A DNA stretch of 64,000 bases from Kluyvera ascorbata_C (GTDB taxonomy: Bacteria > Pseudomonadota > Gammaproteobacteria > Enterobacterales > Enterobacteriaceae). Of the stretch, positions 7,698 through 16,286 are shown in pieces (within the stretch, counting starts at the first letter, position 1; every line of letters starts with the position of its first letter). The translations under genes were made by a program, and so were the position numbers. The notes under the pieces were generated by a model. It was not told the origin of the DNA, ran no database searches, and saw nothing but the letters and a program-made list of their open reading frames with translations. Location of the stretch: NCBI RefSeq assembly GCF_044197065.1, contig NZ_JBIQOI010000002.1, positions 372,001 to 436,000 of the forward strand, in the 5' to 3' direction.

Positions 7698-9110
7698 ATG
7701 AACGATAGCCCTTCTCTGGGACACAAACGCGACGGGGAGCTTGCCACTCCGCCCCCGGCGCAGCAGCCGCTGAGCCCTCGCCAACAGGCGGTTATCAATA
7801 AGCTTTTCCGCCGCTTGATCGTGTTTTTATTTGTGCTGTTTGTTTTCTCCTATCTCGACCGTATTAATATCGGCTTTGCCGGCCTGACCATGGGCAAAGA
7901 CCTGGGGCTGACCAGTACCATGTTCGGTCTCGCAACAACCCTGTTCTATGTGATGTACGTGGTGTGCGGTATCCCCAGCAACGTGATGCTGACCATCGTC
8001 GGCGCCCGCCGCTGGATTGCCATCCTGATGATAGTCTGGGGCATCGCCTCGACCGCCACCCTGTTCGCCACCGGGCCAAATAGCCTGTACGCACTGCGTA
8101 TGCTGGTCGGTATTGCCGAGGCCGGTTTCCTGCCCGGCCTGCTCTACTACTTAACCTACTGGTTCCCGGCGCACTATCGCGCCCGCGCCAACGCCCTGTT
8201 TATGATTGCCATGCCGGTGACCATGGCGCTGGGGTCGCTGGCCTCCGGCTACATTCTCAACATGGACGGTCTGCTGAACCTTAAGGGCTGGCAGTGGCTG
8301 TTCCTGCTGGAAGGCTTCCCGTCCGTGCTGCTCGGTCTGGTGGTCTGGTTCTGGCTGGACGACAGTCCGTCGAAAGCCAAATGGTTGACCGACGACGATA
8401 AGGCCTGCCTTGAAGAGATGATGGAGGCCGACCGCCAGAGTGCGCTGCAAACCCAGAGCGCGATCCAGGCGGCATCGGTGGGGCAAAAGAGCGTGATGCG
8501 CGAGCTGATGACGCCGACCATCATGCTCTATACGCTGGCCTACTTCTGCCTGACCAATACGTTGAGCGCCCTGAGCGTCTGGACGCCGCTTATCCTGCGC
8601 AGTTTCAACGCCGAGAGCAGCAACGTGACCATCGGCCTGCTCAGCGCCATTCCTCAGGTTTGTACCATTATCGGGATGATCTGGTGGAGCAAGCGTTCAG
8701 ACCGCCATAACGAGCGTAAGCTGCACACGTTGCTGCCCTATCTGTTCGCCGCCGCGGGCTGGGTACTCACCGCCACCAGTCCGTATCCGCCGCTGCAGTT
8801 TACCGGCATCGTGATGGCGTCGATGGGGGCCTTTGCCGCGATGGTCATTTTCTGGACCACACCGGACAGAGCGCTTTCCTTGCGCGCCCGTGCGCTGGGT
8901 ATTGCGGTGATTAACGGCACCGGGATGACCGGCGCCGCGCTCGGCCCGCTGCTGATGGGACTGATGAAAGACGTGACCGGCAGCTTCAACGCGGGGATCT
9001 ATATGGTCGCCGGGTTCCTGGTGCTGGGCGCGGTGATTATCGCGTTTATTCCGATGAAGGCGTCGCAGCGACAGTCTGTTACCGCTGGTGCCGCCCCGGA
9101 GTCGGCGTAA
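7698..9110 (+). CDS. MFS carrier of the anion:cation symporter family, iac-linked
   Basis: A 470-residue, 12-segment major facilitator of the ACS family (relatives carry hexuronates, phthalate, aromatic acids). The first membrane segment contains the family motif SYLDRINIGFA, followed by SNVMLTIVGARRW between segments 2 and 3, and a central cytoplasmic loop near residues 225-260. I chose MNDSPSLGHK because TGGAG lies 7 bp upstream; the longer open frame would add 46 residues unlike the family. Divergent orientation from iacR suggests it imports indole-acetate or a related aromatic acid. Substrate is inferred only from context. Confidence 0.82.
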   Translation: MNDSPSLGHKRDGELATPPPAQQPLSPRQQAVINKLFRRLIVFLFVLFVFSYLDRINIGFAGLTMGKDLGLTSTMFGLATTLFYVMYVVCGIPSNVMLTIVGARRWIAILMIVWGIASTATLFATGPNSLYALRMLVGIAEAGFLPGLLYYLTYWFPAHYRARANALFMIAMPVTMALGSLASGYILNMDGLLNLKGWQWLFLLEGFPSVLLGLVVWFWLDDSPSKAKWLTDDDKACLEEMMEADRQSALQTQSAIQAASVGQKSVMRELMTPTIMLYTLAYFCLTNTLSALSVWTPLILRSFNAESSNVTIGLLSAIPQVCTIIGMIWWSKRSDRHNERKLHTLLPYLFAAAGWVLTATSPYPPLQFTGIVMASMGAFAAMVIFWTTPDRALSLRARALGIAVINGTGMTGAALGPLLMGLMKDVTGSFNAGIYMVAGFLVLGAVIIAFIPMKASQRQSVTAGAAPESA

Positions 9111-9111
9111 A

Positions 9112-9240
9112 CGCCTCGTCCGGGCTACAGTAAACCATCCCGTAGCCCGGAAGCTATTTGTAGGCCGGATAAGGCGTTTCGCCGCCATCCGGCACCAGGC
9201 CGCACGGTGCCGGATGGCGCTACGCTTATCCGGCCTACGC
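9112..9240. repeat. REP/BIME cluster
   Basis: Enterobacterial REP palindromes fill the gap between the MFS gene and the TonB receptor. A pair of short arms CGGGCTAC (9121-9128) and GTAGCCCG (9141-9148) is followed by a full inverted REP pair from GTAGGCCGGATAAGG at 9160 to CTTATCCGGCCTAC ending at 9238. Such elements stabilise mRNA 3' ends and bind gyrase or IHF in related genomes. Confidence 0.85.
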
Positions 9241-11355
9241 TCAGAAGGTGTAACTTGCCCCAACCTGCACCGTCCTGTCACGACCAATCCAGCAGTTGGT
9301 GCTGTCATAGCAGGTCAGCGTTTCTTTATTGGTCAGGTTCTGCGCGCTGGCTTTCAGCATCAGCCCTGCCAGGCTGCTGTCCACCGCCGACATATCGTAA
9401 GAGAGCGACATATCGTACTGCGTGGTGCCACCGAGTTTGCCTGCGGTGTTATCCGGCGCAATTTCCATTGGCCCGGTATAGCGCACCCCGGCCCCCACCG
9501 TCAGCCCGCGCACCAGACTTTGATCGAAGGTGTAATCCCCCCACAGGTTAAACGCGTTTTCCGGAACCTGCGTCGGACGTTTACCCTGATAGGTTTCATC
9601 TTCGGTATTAATGGCGTGCGTATAGGCGTAGTTGGCTATCAGATTGATGTTATCGGTTGGTCGGCTAATGGCCGACAGCTCCGCACCGTTTGATTCAATC
9701 TCCCCCGTCTGATGGTAGTTCCAGCTCGGGTCCAGGCTCAGCACGTTTTTCTGCTTAATGTTAAATACCGAGGCGGTGAAGGTGGTGGCATATTCCGCCA
9801 GCAGGTACTTCACACCACCCTCCACTTGTTTACTGGTGGTCGGTTTCACCTGGTCGGCCGTCAGGTTACGCGCCGGTGATACCGGCTTAAACCCTTCGGA
9901 ATAGCTGATAAACGGCGAAATACCGTTATCAAAGGCGTACAGCGCCCCGAGCCGTTTCGTTACCCGGTCCTGAGAAATCCACGTTTTCTGGTCGTCTTTA
10001 AGATAATCGGTAGTGGCAGACTGGTACTCATCGTAACGCAGGCTGGCGAGAAGATTCAGACCGCCAAACTCAACCTGATCCTGAAGGTAGTACCCTTTCT
10101 GGTTATAGGAGAGACGGTTTTTCTGTTCCGTATACAACCCCAGCGCGTCTTCATTGACCAGGCCGAAATCCGGGTTGCGCATATCAATACCCGGCGTCGT
10201 TGACGCAGGCGCATAGCGATAGTGGTAATGCGAGTTCAGCTTCTGGTAATCAAACCCGGCCAGCAGGTGGTGCTGCCACTCACCAAAGGCGAAGGTGCGC
10301 GTCACCTGATTATCGATGTTGAAGCTATGCAGGTCTTCATCCGTGGTGTAAGCAAAACGGTCTAAGTCATAAACGGGATTGTCCGTATTCCCCGTGGAGT
10401 AAATGCTCTTCTGGTGGGTATCGATATCAAAGTAACGCGCTTTCTGCGCAATGCCCCAGCCGCTATCAAATTCGTGCTCGAAGCTATAACCCACCATCCA
10501 CTGGCGCTGTTTAAAACCGTTCCATTTGTCACCGGCATAATCGCGCTTGTCGGCATAGCTTGAGCGCAGATAAGAGAGCGGCAGCGGGTTCGACGGCGTC
10601 AGGCTTGGGGTGTTTTGCGCCAGCGCATCAATCGTCAGCCGGGTTTTATCGCTCGGTTGCCAGGTGACGCTCGGTGCCACCAGATAATCCTCGGTGCGGG
10701 TGGTGTGCGGCTGATCGTCGCCTTCCGTCGCTTTACCCAGCAGGCGGTAGCTCCAGTCGCTGTCGGCAATGCGCCCGGTGGAATCGAGATACCCCTCTTT
10801 CAGATTACGGGTGCCGGTATTAAAACCCACTTCGGTGCGCGGCGTCGTCTGCGGTTTTTTGCCCTGAATGTTAACCAACCCGCCCGGCGAGCCGTTGCCA
10901 TACAGCACGGAAGAGGGCCCTTTCAGAATATCGACGCTCTCGATCAGCAATGGATCGATACGCGCTTTAGTATTGCCGGTAACGTTATAAGGCAGTTGCA
11001 GACCATTGTAGAACTCATTATCAACGGTAAAACCGCGGATTTTGTATTCGCTCATATAGGTGGTACTGCCGCGGGATTCGGTCGAGACGCCCGGCGCATA
11101 GCGCAGGATCTCATTCACCGATGTCGCATGGCGTTCGCTGATTTCATGCTGACTGATGGTGTTGATCACCTGCGGCGTTTTACTCTCCGCCACTGCGGAT
11201 TTGGTGGCGCTGTTGGTCCAGGCCGGGAGCTCACCGCTCTCGCCTGACCCGGTAACTATCATCGTGGTTTCATTTTTATCAGCCCAGGCCGATGTGGAAA
11301 GCGCAACGGCAATCATCCCTGAAAGCGTACAACGACGAAAAACGGTTTTTTTCAT
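9241..11355 (-). CDS. TonB-dependent siderophore receptor (hydroxamate type)
   Basis: A 704-residue outer-membrane receptor. The signal peptide (MKKTVFRRC...TSAWA) is followed by a TonB-box-like TMIVTGSG, and the plug domain contains ILKGPSSVLYGNGSPGGLVN. A 22-strand barrel ends in the terminal Phe of GASYTF. A CYDSTNC element before the last strand resembles the two-cysteine C-terminus of FhuA/FoxA-type ferrichrome and ferrioxamine receptors, so a hydroxamate siderophore is the likely ligand. I start at the ATG at 11355, since the open frame begins at an upstream GTG before the signal peptide. A Fur box lies upstream. No partner ABC transporter is adjacent, so uptake would use genes elsewhere. 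Confidence 0.88.
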   Translation of the reverse strand: MKKTVFRRCTLSGMIAVALSTSAWADKNETTMIVTGSGESGELPAWTNSATKSAVAESKTPQVINTISQHEISERHATSVNEILRYAPGVSTESRGSTTYMSEYKIRGFTVDNEFYNGLQLPYNVTGNTKARIDPLLIESVDILKGPSSVLYGNGSPGGLVNIQGKKPQTTPRTEVGFNTGTRNLKEGYLDSTGRIADSDWSYRLLGKATEGDDQPHTTRTEDYLVAPSVTWQPSDKTRLTIDALAQNTPSLTPSNPLPLSYLRSSYADKRDYAGDKWNGFKQRQWMVGYSFEHEFDSGWGIAQKARYFDIDTHQKSIYSTGNTDNPVYDLDRFAYTTDEDLHSFNIDNQVTRTFAFGEWQHHLLAGFDYQKLNSHYHYRYAPASTTPGIDMRNPDFGLVNEDALGLYTEQKNRLSYNQKGYYLQDQVEFGGLNLLASLRYDEYQSATTDYLKDDQKTWISQDRVTKRLGALYAFDNGISPFISYSEGFKPVSPARNLTADQVKPTTSKQVEGGVKYLLAEYATTFTASVFNIKQKNVLSLDPSWNYHQTGEIESNGAELSAISRPTDNINLIANYAYTHAINTEDETYQGKRPTQVPENAFNLWGDYTFDQSLVRGLTVGAGVRYTGPMEIAPDNTAGKLGGTTQYDMSLSYDMSAVDSSLAGLMLKASAQNLTNKETLTCYDSTNCWIGRDRTVQVGASYTF

Positions 11356-11384
11356 TTTATAAGTGAACCCAAAACGCACAAAGA

Positions 11385-11403
11385 ACGATAATTATTATCA
11401 TTT
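11385..11403 (-). promoter_or_regulatory. Fur box upstream of the TonB receptor
   Basis: On the minus strand the sequence AATGATAATAATTATCGTT contains the 7-1-7 dyad TGATAAT-A-ATTATCG, one base from the ideal Fur inverted repeat. It lies about 30-50 bp before the receptor start, where bound Fur-Fe(II) would block RNA polymerase. This predicts iron-repressed expression. Confidence 0.8.
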
Positions 11404-11469
11404 GTGTTTTTAGTTCAACATAAAAATGCAGGCAACGACGAAAAGTGGAAAAACGCGGGGGATAAAACG

Positions 11470-11500
11470 AAGAACGGCCCCTTACGGGGCCGTTGCGAGA
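11470..11500 (-). terminator. Rho-independent terminator of ymgE
   Basis: Immediately after the ymgE stop, the minus strand forms a GC-rich stem of AACGGCCCC and GGGGCCGTT with loop GTAA, followed by CTTCGTTTT. The U-run is imperfect but the stem is strong. Confidence 0.7.
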
Positions 11501-11502
11501 CA

Positions 11503-11757
11503 TTATTCGCGGCGAATCAGGCGGAAAACCACCAGCACAACGATGGCACCCACTACGGCGACCAGGAAGCTGTGCAGGTTAAAACCGGTGACGCTGCCGC
11601 CGAGGCCAAACGTGGTTGCTAACCAGCCGCCCACAACCGCACCAACTATCCCCAGGATGCAGGTGAGGATGAATCCACCCCCATCACGCCCCGGCATAAT
11701 CAGTTTGGCAATAACACCGGCAATCAGACCAAAAATAATCCAGGTAATAATACCCAT
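11503..11757 (-). CDS. ymgE: YmgE, GlsB/YeaQ/YmgE-family small membrane protein
   Basis: An 84-residue inner-membrane protein with three hydrophobic segments and a glycine-rich middle (IMPGRDGGGF, GIVGAVVGGWLAT). It ends FRLIRRE, as in E. coli YmgE rather than the paralogue YeaQ. The family is often called transglycosylase-associated or stress-response protein; its molecular role is unclear. The start has GAGGTGGG upstream. Its position next to divergent ycgR matches K-12. It marks the return to conserved backbone after the iac and TonB accessory block. Confidence 0.88.
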   Translation of the reverse strand: MGIITWIIFGLIAGVIAKLIMPGRDGGGFILTCILGIVGAVVGGWLATTFGLGGSVTGFNLHSFLVAVVGAIVVLVVFRLIRRE

Positions 11758-11891
11758 TTTCCCACCTCTTCAGTTCCATTAAACAGCCATAAAAGCGCCG
11801 ACATTCTGCGCCGCTAATACTTCAAGTATAGGTAATTGTTCTTAAAAAACCTGGAATGGCGATGATATTTTATACGGATAAATACGAATAT

Positions 11892-11923
11892 TGACGTAAG
11901 CACTGTCTTAAGTGCTTACGTCA
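11892..11923. repeat. Perfect 13-bp inverted repeat between ymgE and ycgR
   Basis: Arms TGACGTAAGCACT (11892-11904) and AGTGCTTACGTCA (11911-11923) are exactly complementary around a 6-base loop. No T-run follows on either strand, so it is not a standard terminator. It lies about 40 bp upstream of the ycgR promoter and could be an operator or a processed RNA hairpin. Confidence 0.7.
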
Positions 11924-11964
11924 GCCTAAAGCTGCGAAGATGTTAAATATTTTCATTTGGGCGC

Positions 11965-11991
11965 TGAAGTTATAGATTGCTACGCCGATAG
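11965..11991 (+). promoter_or_regulatory. FliA (sigma-28) promoter of ycgR
   Basis: TGAAGTTA (11965-11972), an 11-bp spacer, and GCCGATAG (11984-11991) match the flagellar class-3 consensus TAAAGTTT-N11-GCCGATAA closely. The start codon follows 36 bp later. ycgR is known to belong to the FlhDC/FliA regulon in E. coli. Confidence 0.8.
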
Positions 11992-12026
11992 ATAATTAAG
12001 CCTCTGCCATTCAGGAGCCATTCCAC

Positions 12027-12758
12027 GTGAGTGAGCACAACACACAGTTCCTAAAGCAAAACCCATTAGCCGTATTGAGTATTCTGCGCGATCTTCAGCA
12101 GGCTAACGCCGCGCTGCGCGTCAGCTGGTCGTCCCGACAGTTTATTAGCCGTATTCTTGATGCCAGCCAGCAGCGGCTGGTGATTGATTTTGGCAGCCGG
12201 GAAGAAGATAACATTGCGGCCAGAACGGCAAAAAATATCACCATCGTTGCCGAAACTAACGGTGCCAAAATTGAATTCACGGTGCCAGCCATGGCGGTCG
12301 AAGATTATCAGAACCTGCCTGCCTTCGTGATGCCTACGCCTGCGGCGGTCTGGTTTATTCAGCGTCGGGAGTTTTTCCGCATTCCCGCCCCGCTGCATCC
12401 GCCCTATTTTGGTAAAGCCACGCTGCCGGATAAAAGCACGCTGCGCTTCCGTCTGTACGATCTTTCGCTCGGCGGTATGGGCGCACTGCTGGATGCGCCA
12501 GCGCCGGAGGGATTAGTGCCGGGTATGCAACTTAAAGAGATTGAGCTGGATATGGCGCAGTGGGGGCGCTTTCGCTTTGATGCGCAGCTGTTGGGAATAA
12601 GCGAGCGCAAAGTGGTGGATAGCAAGAACGAAACCATCGTCACGCCGCGCTTAAGCTTCCGTTTTCTGAATATGAATCCGGTGCTTGAGCGCTCGCTCCA
12701 GCGCATTATCTTTGCGCTGGAGCGTGAAGCGCGCGAACGGGCGAATAACGTCCGCTGA
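12027..12758 (+). CDS. ycgR: YcgR, c-di-GMP-responsive flagellar brake
   Basis: A 243-residue protein with an N-terminal YcgR domain (about residues 1-110) and a C-terminal PilZ domain. The c-di-GMP ligands are visible: RREFFRIPAP (the RxxxR motif, near residue 113) and DLSLGGMG (near 150). When loaded with c-di-GMP, YcgR binds the flagellar motor and slows swimming. A FliA-type promoter precedes it, so it should be made with the flagella. The window's own diguanylate cyclase, dgcJ, could feed the same pool. Length and sequence match the E. coli protein (244 aa). Confidence 0.95.
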   Translation: MSEHNTQFLKQNPLAVLSILRDLQQANAALRVSWSSRQFISRILDASQQRLVIDFGSREEDNIAARTAKNITIVAETNGAKIEFTVPAMAVEDYQNLPAFVMPTPAAVWFIQRREFFRIPAPLHPPYFGKATLPDKSTLRFRLYDLSLGGMGALLDAPAPEGLVPGMQLKEIELDMAQWGRFRFDAQLLGISERKVVDSKNETIVTPRLSFRFLNMNPVLERSLQRIIFALEREARERANNVR

Positions 12759-13370
12759 TTACATGGCGTCCATCGCTTTCTGAACCTTCCAGATATAGCG
12801 AGGCGCCTGCGGCGCAGGGTGATTCTTCACGACGTGCTCGAAGAATTCATCCTTATCTAGGTCGTTAATTTTGGCAATGGCCTTTTTACGATCCGATGAG
12901 AAGGTGCGCAGCAGCGCACCGGCACCGTTGGCATACGAGACCACCAGCGCATATTGCATCACTTCCGGATCGGTTATCCCAGCAAGCGAACCATGTTCGA
13001 GAATGCTCAGATAAGCGGCTCCCATTGAGATATTACGCTCCGGGTTTTTCAGCTCGCTGGTTGACGGCTGCCCGCTCCAGCCCATATAGCGGTAAACGTC
13101 CAGACCAGAGGTGGAAGCTTTCAGCTGCATCAGACCCACTGCGTTCGATTTACTGACAAGCGACGGGTTACCGCCGGACTCTACGGCGATAATCGCGGTT
13201 ATCAGGCGCGGGCTGACGCCCCAGGCCGCACCGGCTTTTTCGCTGATAGGCATCCACTGCATTGCTCGTTTCACCGGCACTTCGGGATTCCAGGGCGGGT
13301 TACGGTAATCCGATTTAGAACTACACCCTGCAAGTAATACAATTAAAAAAGCAAACCATCTCAATTTCAC
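12759..13370 (-). CDS. emtA: EmtA, membrane-bound lytic transglycosylase E
   Basis: A 203-residue lipoprotein murein hydrolase. The lipobox LLAGC is at residues 12-16, followed by an SLT domain with the catalytic glutamate in IAVESGGNP and downstream family motifs NAVGLMQLK and SYANGAGALL. It cleaves glycan strands to 1,6-anhydro-muropeptides from the outer-membrane inner face. The start is GTG at 13370, giving the same length and N-terminus (MKLRWFAFLIVLLAGCSS) as E. coli. It converges with ycgR, the two stops being adjacent, and diverges from ldcA, another murein-recycling gene. Confidence 0.95.
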   Translation of the reverse strand: MKLRWFAFLIVLLAGCSSKSDYRNPPWNPEVPVKRAMQWMPISEKAGAAWGVSPRLITAIIAVESGGNPSLVSKSNAVGLMQLKASTSGLDVYRYMGWSGQPSTSELKNPERNISMGAAYLSILEHGSLAGITDPEVMQYALVVSYANGAGALLRTFSSDRKKAIAKINDLDKDEFFEHVVKNHPAPQAPRYIWKVQKAMDAM

Positions 13371-13463
13371 GCATCTATCCTTTTAGCTGAACTTTGCCGC
13401 CGTTAATGACAACCATGGGCTCAGGCGGCATGATACTCGTTTCATTCTCTGCAAGGAAATGCC

Positions 13464-14378
13464 ATGTCTCAGTTTCATCTCGTCGCCCCTTCCGGTTATT
13501 GCATCAATCAGTCCGCCGCGCAGTGCGGGGTTAAGCGATTAGAAGAGGCCGGGCATCGGGTCAATAATCAGCAGGTTATCACTCGTCGCGATCGCCGCTT
13601 TGCCGGAACGGAAGCGGAGCGCCTGCACGACATCAACGCGCTGGCGACCCTCAAGGAGAAGAATCAGATAGTGCTGGCGGTACGCGGCGGCTACGGCGCC
13701 AGCCGTCTGCTGGACAGCATTGACTGGCAGGCGCTGGCTGCCCGCCAGCGGCAGGACCCGCTGCTTATCTGCGGCCATAGCGACTTCACCGCTATTCAGT
13801 CCGGACTGCTGGCCAAAAGCAACGTGATTACCTTCAGCGGCCCGATGCTGGCCGGAAACTTCGGCGCGGAAACCCTGAATGCGTTTACCGAACAGCACTT
13901 CTGGCGCGCCCTGCGTCAGCCCCGCTATAGCGTTGAGTGGAACGGCGATGGCCCGGTATGTGATGAACAAGGAACGCTGTGGGGCGGCAATCTGGCGATG
14001 CTCGTCTCCCTGATTGGCACGCCGTGGATGCCGGATATTGCAGGCGGGATTCTGGTGCTGGAGGATATCAACGAACATCCGTTCCGCGTCGAGCGTATGC
14101 TGCTACAGCTACTCTATGCGGGTATTCTGCCGCGCCAGCGCGCCATCGTATTGGGTAGTTTTACCGGCGCGGCGCCGAACGACTACGACGCCGGCTATTC
14201 CCTCGAGTCAATGTATGAGTACCTCCGTTCACGGCTGTCTATTCCGGTCATCACCGGCCTCGACTTTGGTCATGAACAGCGCACGGTGACGCTGGCGCTC
14301 GGCGCACAGGCACAATTGACCCACGCCGCAGGGCAATCCCGGCTGACAATAACCGGCCATCCTGTATTAGTTGAATAA
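13464..14378 (+). CDS. ldcA: LdcA, L,D-carboxypeptidase (murein tetrapeptide recycling)
   Basis: A 304-residue cytoplasmic S66-family serine peptidase that removes the terminal D-Ala from recycled murein tetrapeptide. The nucleophile lies in ICGHSDFTA (Ser near 106). The other triad residues fall in the LEDINEHPFR (Glu) and GLDFGHE (His) segments, both present. The ATG at 13464 has AAGGAAATGCC upstream. D-Ala released by this route can be used by the DadAX pathway encoded 2-4 kb downstream. Confidence 0.95.
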   Translation: MSQFHLVAPSGYCINQSAAQCGVKRLEEAGHRVNNQQVITRRDRRFAGTEAERLHDINALATLKEKNQIVLAVRGGYGASRLLDSIDWQALAARQRQDPLLICGHSDFTAIQSGLLAKSNVITFSGPMLAGNFGAETLNAFTEQHFWRALRQPRYSVEWNGDGPVCDEQGTLWGGNLAMLVSLIGTPWMPDIAGGILVLEDINEHPFRVERMLLQLLYAGILPRQRAIVLGSFTGAAPNDYDAGYSLESMYEYLRSRLSIPVITGLDFGHEQRTVTLALGAQAQLTHAAGQSRLTITGHPVLVE

Positions 14379-14473
14379 AAAACAATAATCACCGTTTATT
14401 AGTCCAATGTTCGCGCCGCAAGTATGGTAACGTTTTGTAACTAGCTTGTACGTTATCGGGGAGTGCGTGAACA

Positions 14474-16207
14474 TTGGACGCCACGGCAGTCATTAGTCTC
14501 TTTATTTTGGGTTCAGTTTTAGTAACCTGCAGTATTCTCTTAAGCTCATTTTCTTCCCGCCTCGGTATTCCTATTCTGGTTATCTTTTTAGCCATCGGCA
14601 TGCTGGCGGGCGTTGACGGCATCGGCGGTATCCCCTTCGATAACTACCCTTTCGCCTATATGGTCAGTAACCTGGCGCTGGCGGTTATCCTGCTTGACGG
14701 CGGGATGCGTACCCAGGCCAGCTCCTTTCGCGTGGCGCTAGGCCCGGCGCTGTCGCTGGCGACCGTCGGGGTGCTAATCACCTCCGGGCTAACCGGGATG
14801 ATGGCAGCGTGGCTGTTCAAACTCGATATCATGGAAGGGATGCTGATTGGCGCTATCGTCGGCTCAACCGATGCGGCAGCGGTGTTTTCGCTGCTCGGCG
14901 GCAAAGGGCTGAACGAACGCGTAGGCTCTACCCTTGAGATTGAGTCCGGCAGTAACGACCCGATGGCGGTGTTTCTGACCATTACGCTTATCGAGATGAT
15001 CCAGCAGCACGAAAGCGGGCTGAGCTGGATGTTCCTGGTGCACATTATTCAGCAGTTCGGTCTGGGGATTCTGATTGGCGGCGCTGGCGGCTACCTGCTG
15101 CTGCAGATGATCAACCGCATCGCCCTGCCCGCCGGGCTGTATCCGCTGCTGGCGCTGAGCGGCGGGATCATGATTTTCGCCGTGACCACTTCGCTTGACG
15201 GCAGCGGTATTCTGGCGGTCTATCTGTGCGGCTTCCTGCTTGGCAACCGGCCAATTCGCAACCGCTTCGGCATTCTGCAAAACTTCGATGGGCTGGCCTG
15301 GCTGGCGCAAATCGCTATGTTCCTGGTGCTGGGGCTGCTGGTGACGCCGTCCGACCTGCTGCCAATCGCCATTCCGGCGCTGCTGCTTTCTATCTGGATG
15401 ATTTTCGTCGCCCGTCCGCTGTCGGTGTTCGCCGGGCTGCTGCCGTTCCGCGGGTTTAACCTGCGCGAGCGTACGTTTATCAGTTGGGTTGGTCTGCGCG
15501 GCGCGGTGCCCATCATTCTCGCCGTTTTCCCGATGATGGCCGGGCTCGATAACGCGCGTCTATTCTTTAACGTCGCCTTCTTCGTGGTGCTGGTGTCGCT
15601 GCTGTTACAAGGGACATCGCTCTCCTGGGCGGCGAAAAAAGCCAAAGTGGTGGTACCGCCGGTCGGCTGGCCTATCTCTCGCGTCGGGCTTGATATCCAT
15701 CCGGAAAATCCGTGGGAGCAGTTTGTCTATCAGCTGAGTGCCGAGAAATGGTGCGTTGGTGCCGCGCTGCGCGACCTGCATATGCCGCCGGAAACGCGGA
15801 TTGCCGCGCTGTTCCGCGACAATGTGCTGCTACACCCGACCGGCAGCACACGTCTGCGTGAAAACGATATTCTGTGCGTGATTGGCCGCGAACGTGACCT
15901 GCCGTCGCTGGGTAAAATGTTCAGCCAGTCGCCGCCGGTCGCGTTGGATCAAAGCTTCTTTGGTGATTTTATTCTGGAAGCCGGGGCGAAGTTTGCCGAC
16001 GTTGCCATGATTTATGGTCTGGATGGCGGTGAAGAGTTCCGCGATAACCAGCAGTCGCTGGGGGATATTGTCGAGCACCTGTTAGGCGCAGCGCCGGTTG
16101 TGGGTGACCAGGTGGAGTTTGCCGGTATGGTGTGGACGGTGGCGGAGAAAGCGGAAAATCAGGTGCTGAAAGTCGGTGTGCGGGTGGCTGAGGAAGAATC
16201 GGAGTAG
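14474..16207 (+). CDS. cvrA: CvrA (NhaP2/YcgO), K+/H+ antiporter
   Basis: A 577-residue CPA1-family antiporter: about 12 membrane segments up to residue 390, a cytoplasmic TrkA_C/RCK domain (about 400-480), and a C-terminal CorC/HlyC transporter-associated domain. Signature segments include GIPILVIFLAIGMLAG and the ion-path ESGSNDPMAV. The start is a TTG at 14474, preceded by GGGGAG; it yields MDATAVISLF, matching the E. coli N-terminus, and no internal ATG would keep the first segment. It helps maintain cell volume and K+ at low osmolarity. Confidence 0.93.
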   Translation: MDATAVISLFILGSVLVTCSILLSSFSSRLGIPILVIFLAIGMLAGVDGIGGIPFDNYPFAYMVSNLALAVILLDGGMRTQASSFRVALGPALSLATVGVLITSGLTGMMAAWLFKLDIMEGMLIGAIVGSTDAAAVFSLLGGKGLNERVGSTLEIESGSNDPMAVFLTITLIEMIQQHESGLSWMFLVHIIQQFGLGILIGGAGGYLLLQMINRIALPAGLYPLLALSGGIMIFAVTTSLDGSGILAVYLCGFLLGNRPIRNRFGILQNFDGLAWLAQIAMFLVLGLLVTPSDLLPIAIPALLLSIWMIFVARPLSVFAGLLPFRGFNLRERTFISWVGLRGAVPIILAVFPMMAGLDNARLFFNVAFFVVLVSLLLQGTSLSWAAKKAKVVVPPVGWPISRVGLDIHPENPWEQFVYQLSAEKWCVGAALRDLHMPPETRIAALFRDNVLLHPTGSTRLRENDILCVIGRERDLPSLGKMFSQSPPVALDQSFFGDFILEAGAKFADVAMIYGLDGGEEFRDNQQSLGDIVEHLLGAAPVVGDQVEFAGMVWTVAEKAENQVLKVGVRVAEEESE

Positions 16208-16215
16208 TTTGTTGT

Positions 16216-16273
16216 GCCGGATGGCGCTGCGCTTATCCGGCCTACAGGCCCGGTGAGCGAAGTGCCACCGGGC
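16216..16273. repeat. REP element plus hairpin
   Basis: A single REP half (GCCGGATGGCGCTGCGCTTATCC, 16216-16238, extended by GGCCTAC) is followed by a second palindrome with arms GCCCGGTG and CCACCGGGC (16248-16273). They lie between the convergent ends of cvrA and dadX. Confidence 0.8.
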
Positions 16274-16286
16274 AATGCCATAAAAG

